From the NCBI GenBank assembly GCA_963762085.1, contig CAVXJD010000001.1:190475-254474 (forward strand): a DNA stretch of 64,000 nt, given 5' to 3'. Of this stretch, positions 47,783 through 56,320 are shown piece after piece (positions within the stretch are counted from its first letter, which is position 1; every line of letters starts with the position of its first letter). Source of the DNA: DASQGA01 sp963762085 (GTDB lineage Bacteria > Actinomycetota > Thermoleophilia > Gaiellales > Gaiellaceae). Below the pieces are notes generated by a model. That model saw nothing but the letters and a program-made list of their open reading frames with translations, made no database searches and had not been told where the DNA came from. A program made the translations under genes and the position numbers.

Positions 47783-49633
47783 ATGGCCGAACCGGTCGCA
47801 GCCGTCCAGGGTCCGATCACCGCCGGTTCGAGCAGGCCGGATTACCTCCCGATCGCGGAGCACGGCGTGATCGGCGACCTCCATTCGGTCGCCCTGGTCG
47901 GGACCGATGGCACGATCGACTGGTACTGCCCGGGCCGCTTCGACGGGCCCAGTGTCTTTGCGTCCATCCTCGACAAGGATCACGGAGGCCACTGGCGCAT
48001 CGCCCCCACCGTCTCGGGAGGAACGTCGAAACAGCTCTACTTCCCGGACACAAACGTCCTGATCACGCGCTTCCTGACACCAGAGGGCGTCGTCGAGATG
48101 CAGGACTTCATGCCGGTCAGCGAGCGTGGCGGAGAGCACCGCCAAAGGGTCATCCGGCGCCTCATGGCCGTTCGCGGCGCGATGAGCCTCCGACTCGAGC
48201 TTGAGCCGCGATTCGACTACGGCCGCGCCGAGCACGAGGCGCACGTCTTCGACGGCGGAGTCGTCTTCCACACTCCGGCGCTCTCGCTCGCCCTCGACTC
48301 GGCCGTTGCGCTCGCCCGAACCGAGAGGGGTGTCGAGGCCGAGTTCTCTCTCCGGGAGGGCGAGACGGCCACCTTCACGCTCGAGAGCGTGGACGAGACT
48401 TACGAGACCCACGTCCACTCGGAACTGGAGACGCGCGAGCTCTTCGAGCGCACCGTGGAGTACTGGCGCCGGTGGATGCGCCACTGCCGCTACCAGGGAC
48501 GCTGGCGCGAGATGGTCTACCGCTCGGCCCTGACGCTGAAGCTCCTCACCTACCAGCCGACGGGCGCGATCGTCGCCGCGCCGACGACCAGCCTCCCGGA
48601 GCAGCTCGGCGGTGTGCGGAACTGGGACTACCGCTACACCTGGATTCGCGACGCAGCTTTCTCGCTCTACGCACTGCTCAGGCTCGGGTTCACCGAGGAG
48701 GCGGAGGCGTTCATGGACTGGCTCGACGCCCGTCTCAAGGAGCGCCTGCAAGGCGAGTCGGGGCCGCTCCAGATCATGTACGGCATCGATGGGCGCTCGG
48801 AGCTCCCCGAGGTCGTCCTCGACCACCTCGAGGGTTACCGGGGCTCCGGGCCCGTCCGGATCGGGAACGGCGCCGCGGATCAGCTCCAGCTCGACATCTA
48901 CGGCGAGATGATGGACTCGGTCTACCTCTACAACAAGCACGGAAAGCCGATCTCACACGACGCTTGGATGTCGGTCTGCCGCGTCATCGACTGGGTGCTC
49001 GAGAACTGGGACCGGCCCGACGAGGGCATCTGGGAGACGCGTGGAGGCAAGAAGCACTTCACCTACTCGCGTCTCATGTGCTGGGTCGCCGTCGAGCGCG
49101 CGATCCGAGTCGCCCGGCAGCGCGGCTTGCCCGCGGATCTCGTCAAGTGGATGGCGGCCCGCGACGCGATCTACAACCAGATCATGGAGAAAGGCTGGAA
49201 CGAGGAGCGCGGCGCCTTCATCCAGTCCTACGAGACCGACGTCCTCGACGCATCGAATCTGCTCATGCCACTCGTCAAGTTCATCTCCCCGACCGATCCT
49301 CGATGGCTCTCGACGCTCGACGCGATCACGGAGGAGCTCGTCTCCGACAGCCTCGTCTACCGGTACAACACGAAGGCCTCACCCGACGGTCTCGAGGGCG
49401 ACGAGGGCACCTTCTCGATCTGCTCCTTCTGGTACGTCGAGGCACTCGCGCGGGCCGGGCGGGTGGACGAGGCGCGGCTCGCATTCGAGAAGATGCTCAC
49501 GTATGCGAACCACCTTGGTCTGTTCGCGGAGGAGATCGGGCCGACAGGGGAGCAGCTGGGGAACTTCCCCCAGGCGTTCACGCACCTCTCCCTGATCAGC
49601 GCCGCGGTCAACCTGGACCGACAGCTCGGTTAG
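47783..49633 (+). CDS. Glycoside hydrolase family 15 protein (glucoamylase/trehalase-like)
   Basis: A 616-residue GH15 enzyme. An N-terminal beta-sandwich (YLPIAEHGVIGDLHSVALVGTDGTIDWYCPGRFD) is followed by the (alpha/alpha)6 barrel from ~240, with ALTLKLLTYQPTGAIVAAPTTSLPEQLGGVRNWDYRYTWIRDAAF given here only by its range (~250-295). It has the acidic EGIWETRGGKKHFTYSRLMCWVA site and GDEGTFSICSFWYVEAL. No signal peptide, so it is probably cytoplasmic. Actinobacterial relatives include trehalases and glucoamylases. Ends 13 bp before mreB. Confidence 0.92.
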   Translation: MAEPVAAVQGPITAGSSRPDYLPIAEHGVIGDLHSVALVGTDGTIDWYCPGRFDGPSVFASILDKDHGGHWRIAPTVSGGTSKQLYFPDTNVLITRFLTPEGVVEMQDFMPVSERGGEHRQRVIRRLMAVRGAMSLRLELEPRFDYGRAEHEAHVFDGGVVFHTPALSLALDSAVALARTERGVEAEFSLREGETATFTLESVDETYETHVHSELETRELFERTVEYWRRWMRHCRYQGRWREMVYRSALTLKLLTYQPTGAIVAAPTTSLPEQLGGVRNWDYRYTWIRDAAFSLYALLRLGFTEEAEAFMDWLDARLKERLQGESGPLQIMYGIDGRSELPEVVLDHLEGYRGSGPVRIGNGAADQLQLDIYGEMMDSVYLYNKHGKPISHDAWMSVCRVIDWVLENWDRPDEGIWETRGGKKHFTYSRLMCWVAVERAIRVARQRGLPADLVKWMAARDAIYNQIMEKGWNEERGAFIQSYETDVLDASNLLMPLVKFISPTDPRWLSTLDAITEELVSDSLVYRYNTKASPDGLEGDEGTFSICSFWYVEALARAGRVDEARLAFEKMLTYANHLGLFAEEIGPTGEQLGNFPQAFTHLSLISAAVNLDRQLG

Positions 49634-49646
49634 GCCGACCGGAGCG

Positions 49647-50723
49647 ATGGGACTATTGAACTACCTGAGCGGTTTCGGACACCGCGACATGGCGGTCGAT
49701 CTCGGGACCGCCAACACGGTCGTCTACGTCCGGGGTGAAGGCATCGTCCTCTTCGAGCCGTCCGTTGTCGCCATCGACGACACCACAGGCGACGTCCACG
49801 CTGTCGGTGCCGAGGCCAAGCGCATGATCGGGCGGACGCCGGCGTCGATCCGCGCGATCCGCCCGCTCCGAGACGGCGTCATCGCCGACTTCGAGGTGAC
49901 CGAGTCGATGCTCCGCCACTTCATCCGCCGGACACACGGAAACCGGTTCCCGTACCCACGCGTGATCATCTGCGTCCCTAGCGGGATCACGGACGTTGAG
50001 GAGCGCGCGGTCGAGGAGGCGACCCTCGCCGCCGGAGCTCGACAGGCATGCCTCATCGACGAGCCAATGGCCGCCGCGATCGGCGCGGAGCTGCCGATCG
50101 ACGAGGCGACCGGGAACCTCGTCGTCGACGTCGGCGGCGGTACAACCGAGGTAGCCGTCATCTCTCTCGGCAGCATCGTCGTCTCCCGGTCGATCCGGGT
50201 CGGCGGCTACGAGATGGACGACGCGATCGTGGCCTTTGCGAAGCGCGAGCACAACATCCTGATCGGGCCGGAGAGCGCCGAGGAGGTCAAGCTCGAGATC
50301 GGCTCCGCGTGGGACGTCGGCCAGGACGGGACCGCCGAGATCCGGGGTCGGGACATAGCCACAGGCTTCGTGAAGCGCGTCCAGGTCACAGATGCCGAGG
50401 TGCGGCGGGCCCTCGAGCGGCCCGTGACGCAGATCGTCGACAGTGTCCGGGACACGCTCGAACGAACGCCGCCCGAGCTCGCGGCTGACATCACCAGCCG
50501 CGGCGTCGTCCTTGTGGGCGGCGGCTCGCTTCTGCGCGGACTGGACGAGCTCCTGAGGCAGGAGACGGGGCTGCCAGTCCACCAGGTCGAAGACCCCCTG
50601 ACCTGCGTCGCGATCGGCGCCGGCAAGAGCCTCGAAGAGTTCGACGCGATCGCGCGGGCATCGAGAGTCCGCCGCACGAACGGCGGGCCCTCAGTTCAGA
50701 CGGCTCATTTCCGCGTGCGCTAA
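49647..50723 (+). CDS. mreB: Rod-shape-determining protein MreB/Mbl
   Basis: A 358-residue actin-like cytoskeletal ATPase. Phosphate 1 is AVDLGTANTVVYVRG, phosphate 2 is NLVVDVGGGTTEVAVISLG, and the adenosine motif is GVVLVGGGSLLRGLDELL. The segment HFIRRTHGNRFPYPRVIICVPSGITDVEERAVEEA marks MreB. It should direct lateral wall growth. It is not next to mreCD, which suggests an Mbl-like paralogue. Confidence 0.93.
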   Translation: MGLLNYLSGFGHRDMAVDLGTANTVVYVRGEGIVLFEPSVVAIDDTTGDVHAVGAEAKRMIGRTPASIRAIRPLRDGVIADFEVTESMLRHFIRRTHGNRFPYPRVIICVPSGITDVEERAVEEATLAAGARQACLIDEPMAAAIGAELPIDEATGNLVVDVGGGTTEVAVISLGSIVVSRSIRVGGYEMDDAIVAFAKREHNILIGPESAEEVKLEIGSAWDVGQDGTAEIRGRDIATGFVKRVQVTDAEVRRALERPVTQIVDSVRDTLERTPPELAADITSRGVVLVGGGSLLRGLDELLRQETGLPVHQVEDPLTCVAIGAGKSLEEFDAIARASRVRRTNGGPSVQTAHFRVR

Positions 50724-50839
50724 CTGTCTAGCCCAGGGTGTTTTCGGGCTGGAACGAGCGCGAGCGGCCGGCCGTCGGCGCGAGATCCGCCCTGGTGTAC
50801 GACCCTCGGGTGGGTGGCGCAGCAGAGGGCGAGCGGAAG

Positions 50840-50910
50840 AGGCGCGGAGCGGATTCGAACCGCTGTACGAGGCTTTGCAGGCCTCTGCCTAACCACTCGG
50901 CCACCGCGCC
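50840..50910 (-). tRNA. tRNA-Cys (GCA)
   Basis: A 71-nt tRNA on the minus strand. Acceptor GGCGCGG/CCGCGCC, anticodon loop CTGCAAA giving GCA, T-arm GCGGTTCGAATCCGC, and discriminator U, as usual for Cys. CCA is not encoded. Confidence 0.95.
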
Positions 50911-51133
50911 CGGCGCGTCGGAATCGTAGCGACGTCGGCTCTCGAGGAACTCCGCGGTCGCCTTCGGAGTTAGCAGGCGGGCCCCGGCAAAGCCGCTCTG
51001 GTCCAGAGCGACCAAACAAGCAAAGTGAGCACAAATCGGATCCAGCCCCTTGCTATCAAGAGGGCATTGCCTTGAGAATGGACAGATCGGCAGGCGCGTA
51101 CCTTGTCCCGGGGTAACGTAGCGTCGGCCGTGC

Positions 51134-51157
51134 GGAGCCCCGGCTTGCCGGGGCTCC
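51134..51157 (+). terminator. Hairpin terminator
   Basis: A perfect 10-bp stem (51134-51143 with 51148-51157) with a 4-nt loop, followed on the + strand by TTCTCGTTGT. No gene can be assigned to it with confidence; it may terminate a small transcript or read-through from mreB. Confidence 0.6.
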
Positions 51158-51281
51158 TTCTCGTTGTGCAACGCAAATAAACCCTCATGACGACCAGCCA
51201 TGGGGCAGATCTACCCCCTGGCGTCGAACGTACCGGCTGCTCGAGGCCGTCACGTTCCGCCTTGCGGAACTAAAGTCGGCC

Positions 51282-51344
51282 TCGATCGCCTCGACACAGA
51301 TCCTCCGTCAGTACCGGCTCGTCCTCCCCGACCTCGCCGATCAT
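51282..51344 (-). repeat. Remnant of the MKSVLFYG small-protein family (third copy)
   Basis: About 63 bp similar to 63070-63135, with roughly ten substitutions and a 2-nt deletion. On the minus strand it still reads MIGEVGEDEPVLTEDL, matching MIGEVREDEPVLAEEL of the copy at 63 kb, then breaks. Confidence 0.6.
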
Positions 51345-51490
51345 CTGCACTCCGCGCACTCGGAAGGCCTGTTCACTTGCCCCATGACCGGCGTCTCCAG
51401 CGCCCCTTCGGCTTTTGGGCCACTTGCGCCGGGTAGGGCAAGCTCAGCAACGTCTACACTCAGTCGTCCCGTTACGCGGAGGTTCCTGCG

Positions 51491-51637
51491 ATGGCTACGA
51501 CCGACGAGACACACGAGAACGACGAGACACACGTTGACCCTGCGCCTGGGACGGGGAACACATACCTTCGCGACTTATTCAAGCTAGTGCCGGAGGACGT
51601 CCTTCCGGACCCCGCGACCGTCCTCCCGGGCTCGTAA
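51491..51637 (+). CDS. 48-residue acidic orphan protein
   Basis: ATG 51491 is preceded by CGGAGGTTCCTGCG, a strong Shine-Dalgarno at good spacing. It encodes 48 residues: an acidic Thr/His-rich start (ATTDETHENDETHVDP), then TYLRDLFKLVPEDVLPDP and a TAA stop. No family recognised. The strong RBS is what supports it. Confidence 0.6.
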   Translation: MATTDETHENDETHVDPAPGTGNTYLRDLFKLVPEDVLPDPATVLPGS

Positions 51638-51996
51638 ATCGAGACGGGCAGCCTGACGGTTATTTCGGCACGCTCCAGCGCCGGAGTGTCTCGCGTAGCT
51701 TCTGACCTCGATCGACAGCGCGCCCAGTTTGATCGCTCATTTGCCCACGCGTGAGGAACGGCCTGGTACTACGAGCATGGAGAGTCTTTCCCCGGCCAAG
51801 CGGTAGAAAGCACGGCTCAGCCGCTTCGTTGAGCCGTTCGGAGGGTTGCCTCTCTAGAGGAGGCGGCCGGGCTCCCGGTCGCTCTGTTCGTCCGGCGGTC
51901 GATCGCTCGTGCCGCAGGACTTGACGACTGACCGCTTCTGACGAGAGTGAGAGTACAGCTCGGCGTGCGGCAACTCGTTGGGGGCAACTGCGGCAA
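51638..51996. other. Region of 359 bp without a supported gene
   Basis: Only short frames. A 7-bp inverted repeat (51812-51818 with 51829-51835) may be a weak terminator or RNA hairpin. Nothing else stands out. Confidence 0.45.
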
Positions 51997-52269
51997 ATGG
52001 AAATCGAAGTAAGTCATCCGGCGCTCGTTGAAGATCTGCTCGAGTTCCTACGCTCCTCGAGTTGCAAAGCCAGGCGTTGCGGCGGTCAGAGGGTCGACGT
52101 GCATGCCGGATGGCCGCTGCGCGAGGGCGGACAGCGGCATCTCGATCTCTATCTGGCCGCCTGGGAGGCGAAGAACCCCGGCGCACGCGCCGCGCGCGTA
52201 GGTGAGGGCGAGGGAGGCGGCCAACCAAGACTGCGGCGGCCTGCCGGCCACTCGCTGCCGCACTCATGA
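51997..52269 (+). CDS. Small hypothetical protein (LLEFLR ... LYLAAW pattern)
   Basis: A 90-residue frame. Its first ~65 residues, MEIEVSHPALVEDLLEFLRS, then CKARRCGGQRVDVHA and LDLYLAAWEAKNPGARA, resemble a short protein type I have seen widely in actinobacterial genomes (function unknown). The last ~20 residues (Gly/Arg-rich) look non-native, so the true end may have been moved by a frameshift. Confidence 0.6.
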   Translation: MEIEVSHPALVEDLLEFLRSSSCKARRCGGQRVDVHAGWPLREGGQRHLDLYLAAWEAKNPGARAARVGEGEGGGQPRLRRPAGHSLPHS

Positions 52270-52416
52270 GCATTGTGGTACGAGTGCCGTTGCGATGTCG
52301 AACGCGAGCGGCGGGCGGCACGTTAGCTTTCAACAGGGCAACGTCGGGAGGAGGCCCTCTGAGGTGGTGAGGGGCTGGAGAGCCGCTCGGCCGGCAACAC
52401 ATGGCCGAGTCTGCCG

Positions 52417-52641
52417 TCAATCAGACTGGTTCGGTGTCTCCTCTCGCGCCTCCCTGAGCGAAGGCTCGAGATCCACCAGGGTCTCGGTCAGAACCGCGAG
52501 CAATTTGACGAGTTGTTGATGCAGCCCATTAGCGGCTTCCAGTAGTTCACTCATCTGTTCGACGGCGAGCGAAATCTGAACAACAGCGCTCGCTACCTTG
52601 CCCTCAGCGATCGAACCGGTGGGCGGGACGCCTTCAGTCAT
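52417..52641 (-). CDS. Small helical orphan protein
   Basis: A 74-residue protein starting at ATG 52641 behind a clear CGGAGG RBS. Two amphipathic helices with heptad-like spacing (AVVQISLAVEQMSELLEAAN and LHQQLVKLLAVLTETLVDLE) suggest a short coiled coil or helical hairpin. No family recognised. The gene lies between tRNA-Gly and the small genes to the left. Confidence 0.65.
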   Translation of the reverse strand: MTEGVPPTGSIAEGKVASAVVQISLAVEQMSELLEAANGLHQQLVKLLAVLTETLVDLEPSLREAREETPNQSD

Positions 52642-52808
52642 TTGAACCTCCGGGAATCGCAGGAACCTGCGGCCATCAGCAACGGGGTTTCCGCAACCCT
52701 ACGCCAGTTAGTGCGGCCGGATGGGACTGCCGGCGGCGGGGTGATGATTCCTGACTAGAACCTGACTTCGGGCCCGTAACAGGTCATCAGGATTCCAGTC
52801 TGAGACGA

Positions 52809-52832
52809 GAAAACCCGCTATTTCCAGCGGGT
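52809..52832 (-). terminator. tRNA-Gly terminator
   Basis: On the minus strand a 7-bp stem (52832-52826 with 52819-52813) is followed by TTTTC. It lies 9 bp past the tRNA-Gly 3' end: a standard intrinsic terminator. Confidence 0.8.
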
Positions 52833-52840
52833 CTTCGAGG

Positions 52841-52914
52841 AGCGGATGAAGGGACTCGAACCCTCGACCTTCTGCATGGCAAGCAGACGCTCTAGCCAAC
52901 TGAGCTACATCCGC
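52841..52914 (-). tRNA. tRNA-Gly (GCC)
   Basis: Minus-strand tRNA with acceptor GCGGATG/CATCCGC, D-arm AGCTCAGTTGGCTAGAGC, anticodon loop TTGCCAT (GCC), and T-arm GAGGGTTCGAGTCCCTT. CCA is not encoded. Followed by an intrinsic terminator. Confidence 0.96.
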
Positions 52915-52925
52915 GAGTCGGGCCA

Positions 52926-53336
52926 TCATAGCCGCTCGCCGGCGCTATCCAGGGCCTCGTTCACGAGCCGGTCGGCAAGCTCGTTGTGCTCGCGGCGGAC
53001 GGCCAGATAGCGGACAGATGGGATCTGGCGGGCCAGTCGGGCGGCTTCGAGCGAGAGCTCGATGAGGGCTTTGTTCTTGACCCGGTACTCGCCTCTCATC
53101 TGCTTCACCAGGAGCTCGGAGTCCGAGACGACCTCAAGGTCGTCGACTTGGAGCTCGACCGCCTTGCGAAGACCGTCGACGAGGGCGCGGTACTCGGCCA
53201 CATTGTTCGTCGCAACGCCGATCGTCTCGCCGTGCGCGTCGAGGACCGTGCCGTCCTCGGTCTCGAGGACGTACGCCGCTGCCGCGGGGCCAGGATTCCC
53301 TCGCGAGCCGCCGTCGGTCGAGAGACGCGCCTTCAC
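52926..53336 (-). CDS. Ribonuclease HI-like protein
   Basis: A 136-residue RNase H-fold protein. The catalytic carboxylates are visible: DGGSRGNPGPA, NNVAEYRALVDGL, VVSDSELLVKQM, and the end REHNELADRLVNEAL. This is the short bacterial/archaeal RNase HI group that cuts RNA in RNA-DNA hybrids. The start is GTG 53336, in a GTGA overlap with the NIF3-like stop. The longer frame upstream is a shadow. Confidence 0.92.
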   Translation of the reverse strand: MKARLSTDGGSRGNPGPAAAAYVLETEDGTVLDAHGETIGVATNNVAEYRALVDGLRKAVELQVDDLEVVSDSELLVKQMRGEYRVKNKALIELSLEAARLARQIPSVRYLAVRREHNELADRLVNEALDSAGERL

Positions 53337-53659
53337 GGTGGCGGCACGAGCGAGTAAAGGTCGAAGGCGGGCTCCTCGTACGGGTGAGCGTCCCGAAGAG
53401 CTGCTACCACTTCTCCCTCGCGCTCGACCGGATAGACCGTCTCGAGCCTGAGCTCGGGAACACGCTCCTCCTGCCCAGGTTCGCCGATTGCCGGCGATGC
53501 CCCCTCGCCGGCTAGGAAGGTACCGGTGCCCGGCGTGTACCACGAGCAGCGCTCGTACTTTCCGATCCGCCCGGCGCCCGCGCCGAAAAGGGCGTCGCGA
53601 ACAGCATCCAGAGCCTCCGTCGGCACGAACACGACGAGCTTGCGCTGCTGCTCCGTCAC
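53333..53659 (-). CDS. NIF3/YqfO-related CutA-like domain protein
   Basis: A 108-residue protein that matches the small domain inserted in bacterial NIF3 (YqfO) proteins: KLVVFVPTEALDAVRDALFGAGAGRIGKYERCSWYTPGTGTF quoted only by its range (~7-48), then ERVPELRLETVYP and DAHPYEEPAFDLYSL. The HPYEEPAFD end is diagnostic. Here the domain stands alone without the metal-binding NIF3 halves. GTG start at 53659 chosen. Coupled to the RNase H gene. Confidence 0.85.
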   Translation of the reverse strand: MTEQQRKLVVFVPTEALDAVRDALFGAGAGRIGKYERCSWYTPGTGTFLAGEGASPAIGEPGQEERVPELRLETVYPVEREGEVVAALRDAHPYEEPAFDLYSLVPPP

Positions 53660-53788
53660 GGTATCGGCACATCCCGTGCGCCACACACGCGCTCCTCAGC
53701 GCTACCGTCACCACAGGGGGTAAACATCGGGGGGTCCCCCGGGGGCAACTCGACTGGAGCCTGGGTCACGCGCTCCGACCCGGCGCCG

Positions 53789-55301
53789 TTAGGGCATCGG
53801 CGAGTCCATCGCGTCGATCTGCGCGCGCTGGAGCTTGCCGGAGTAGTCGACGTAGATCGACTTCCATTCGGTGTAGAAGTCGAGCGCGGCCTGCCCTGCC
53901 TCGCGGTGGCCGTTCCCGGTTCCCTTCGTGCCGCCGAAGGGCAGATGCACCTCCGCACCCGTCGTTCCTGCGTTGATGTAGGTGATTCCCGCGTTCAGAT
54001 CCCTCATCGCGCGGAACGCCTTGTTGACGTCCCGGGTGAAGATCGAGGAAGAAAGGCCGAACGGGATCCCGTTCGCGATTCTGATCGCCTCGTCGATGTC
54101 GGTAGCGCGGATGAGCGCAGTCGTCGGCCCGAAGATCTCTTCCTGGGCGATCCGCATGCCCGGCTCGACGTCGGCGAACACGGTCGGCCGGTAGAAGAAC
54201 CCCTTGTCCAGACCGTTCTCGGTCGCGACCTCTCCCCCGGTCTCGAGCGTCGCCCCTTCGCTCTTCCCGATCTCCGTGTAGGAGTGGATCTTGTCCAACG
54301 CGGCCTGGTTGATGACAGGGCCGACGTCAGTGTCCTCGTCCAGGCCGTTCCCGAGCTGCATCTTCTCAGCGCGCGTGACGAGCTTCGACCGGAGCTCGTC
54401 GTAGACCTGTCGGTGTGCGATGACGCGGCTCGCGGCCGTGCAACGCTGCCCGGACGTTCCGAAAGCCGACCAGAGGATGCCCTCGACCGTCAGGTCGATG
54501 TCGGCGTCGTCCATGACGATGATCGCGTTCTTGCCGCCGAGCTCCAGGTGGACGTGCTTCAGGAGCGGCGCCGCGTTTTGCGTCACCTGGACCCCGACCT
54601 CGTGTGAGCCCGTGAACGTGATCAGGGGGACGTCGGGATGCCGCACGAGCTGGGCGCCTACGGTCTTCCCCGCTCCGTGGACGATGTTCAGGACGCCCGG
54701 CGGCAGCCCGGCCTCCTCGAAGATCTCCACGAAGCGCTCGGCCAGGAGCGGCGTTTCCGCGGCGGGCTTCAGAACGACGGTGTTACCGCAGACCAGCGCC
54801 GGCGCGATCTTCCAGCTCGGGATCGCGATCGGGAAGTTCCAGGGTGTGATCGCGCCGACGACACCGACTGGATTCCGGGTCGACATCATGAACTTGTCGC
54901 GCAGCTCGGAGGGAGTCGTGTGCCCGAAGAGGCGCCTGCCCTCGCCGGCCATGTAGTACGTCATGTCGATCGCTTCCTGGACGTCCCCGGCAGCCTCGGG
55001 CCGGACCTTGCCCATCTCCTGCGTCATCTCCCCGGCCAGCTCGTCCTTGCGCTCGGCGAAGAGCTGCGCCACGCGGAAGAGGATCTCCCCACGCTTCGGG
55101 AGCGGGCACCAGCCGCCAGTGCTCGTAGGCGCCCTTGGCAGCCGCGACCGCCCTGTCCATGTCCTCCACGCCCGAGCTCGGAAAGACGCCGAGCGCCTCT
55201 CCGGTAGCGGGGTTCTTCGTCTCGAACGTCTCACCGCCGGCGGCGTCTACCCACTCGCCCCCGATGTAGTTGCGGTACGTCTTCGTGCCGAGCAGCGCCA
55301 T
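53789..55301 (-). CDS. NAD(P)-dependent aldehyde dehydrogenase (one frameshift)
   Basis: Full-length ALDH. The N-terminus (YRNYIGGEWVDAAGGETFETKNPATGEALG) is in one frame and the rest (KRGEILFRVAQLFAERKDELAGEMTQEMGKV onward) in another, joined near 55105. Catalytic parts are present: WNFPIAIPSWKIAPALVCGN, LELGGKNAI, FGTSGQRCTAASR with the nucleophile Cys, and EEIFGPTTALI. Corrected length is ~503 residues. It looks like the broad succinate-/ketoglutarate-semialdehyde or aldehyde dehydrogenase group; the substrate is open. Confidence 0.9.
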
Positions 55302-55402
55302 CTGGCTCCCCTGGTCGATTTCAGCCCATCCTATCCAGGGGGTTCACGCCGCCGGACGCGGGTATGAGGCCTGCGGGGAAACCAATCGACGGAAGGAATG
55401 TC

Positions 55403-55675
55403 GTGGAAACCTGGCTGATCATCGTGATCGTCGTCGCGGTCGTCGTCGTCCTTGCCCTCCTCTTCCTCGCCGGGACAAAGGCACGCGAGAAGCGGCTCGA
55501 GAGCCGTCGCTCGGAAGCCGGAGAGCTTCGGGGAGAAGCCGAGACGCGTGCTCGGCGGGCGGAGGAACGCGAAGCGGTCGCGGAGGAGCAGGCTGAGCGC
55601 GCGAGAGAGGAACGTGAAGCCGCCCAGTCTCACGCCCGTCGCGCAGACGAGATCGACCCGGACGTGGAGACCTAG
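55403..55675 (+). CDS. Single-pass membrane protein with charged coiled coil
   Basis: From GTG 55403 (behind GGAAGG), 90 residues. An N-terminal transmembrane helix (WLIIVIVVAVVVVLALLFLAG) is followed by a Glu/Arg/Ala-rich helix (ARRAEEREAVAEEQAERARE) to the end. This pattern is common among small actinobacterial membrane proteins of unknown role. Confidence 0.68.
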   Translation: METWLIIVIVVAVVVVLALLFLAGTKAREKRLESRRSEAGELRGEAETRARRAEEREAVAEEQAERAREEREAAQSHARRADEIDPDVET

Positions 55676-55682
55676 GCGGGCG

Positions 55683-56012
55683 CTACTCGAAGGCGAGGCC
55701 GAGCCGCGAGAGCTCCGCGAAGTCGAAGCGGCCCTCGATGGTCGCCTCCACCTCGAACTCCTCCCCGATGTCGGGGTCCTTGCCGATCAGCTCGCGGGCG
55801 CGGCTCGGCAGGGCCTGGTCGGCCGCCTCCCGCGACTCCCAGAAGTACACCGCGCCCCAGCGCTCGGTGACCTCGTCTGAGATCCACGCCTTGAAACGGA
55901 GTCCCGGCACGTCTTCGAACTGGTCGACGGACTCATCACGGAGGTAGCGCCGGAGCTCCCCGATCGTCGTCTTCGAGTCCGCCAGGCTCCAGAGGACGAG
56001 CCGGACGATCAA
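55683..56012 (-). CDS. YdhR-like / dimeric alpha-beta barrel protein
   Basis: A 109-residue protein: MIVRLVLWSLADSKTTIGEL, DVPGLRFKAWISDEVTERWGAVYFWESREAADQAL quoted as its range (~37-71), and FEVEATIEGRF. This fits the ABM/YdhR-type ferredoxin-like fold in which GAVYFWES is typical. Enzymatic role is unclear. It overlaps the next small gene by 4 bp. Confidence 0.7.
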   Translation of the reverse strand: MIVRLVLWSLADSKTTIGELRRYLRDESVDQFEDVPGLRFKAWISDEVTERWGAVYFWESREAADQALPSRARELIGKDPDIGEEFEVEATIEGRFDFAELSRLGLAFE

Positions 56013-56233
56013 TCGTCCGGCGCGTCGGTGGCCGGGAACGTCCCGGGGATCCGGGAGCGCCTCCGGTCGCGGACTTGGCGCTTCCCGCCGGGGGCGTTCG
56101 CGCCCGCCGTCCGCCGGTCCGGGCCCGAACGTCGGTCAACGATCACGGTCACGTTCTCGTTGTCCTTGTAGTGCTCGACGAGCTTCGCGTACAGCTGATC
56201 CTCGAGCTCGGACGGGACGACGCAATAGATCAT
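56009..56233 (-). CDS. Small hypothetical protein (MIYCVVP family)
   Basis: A 74-residue protein: MIYCVVPSELEDQLYAKLVE, YKDNENVTVIVDRRSGPDRR, and a basic tail. The DRRxxxDRR ending resembles short actinobacterial proteins of unknown function. Overlaps its downstream partner by ATGA, indicating co-translation. Confidence 0.65.
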   Translation of the reverse strand: MIYCVVPSELEDQLYAKLVEHYKDNENVTVIVDRRSGPDRRTAGANAPGGKRQVRDRRRSRIPGTFPATDAPDD

Positions 56234-56320
56234 CTGAACGCATCCTAGTTAGGAGGGATTGGTGGAACAACGCACAGCGCTTGCGTTTCGCCACCCTCCT
56301 AGTTCGCGCCGGGCAGTCGG

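Larger units (their letters stand above)
50911..51490. other. Region of 580 bp without a convincing intact gene
   Basis: Between tRNA-Cys and the first small gene. It holds a terminator hairpin (51134-51157) and a degenerate copy of the small-protein family found at 62-63 kb (51282-51344). Open frames here are short, poorly coding, or antisense to the tRNA. It may be a scar of past insertion. Confidence 0.5.

Noticed and set aside
51812..51835. Inverted repeat that could be part of a CRISPR or attachment site
   Set aside because: A single short hairpin, no repeated spacing. No CRISPR array is seen anywhere in the window.
50911..52840. Integrated phage or plasmid between tRNA-Cys and tRNA-Gly
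   Set aside because: No integrase, transposase or direct repeat of either tRNA end. Only small orphan genes are seen.
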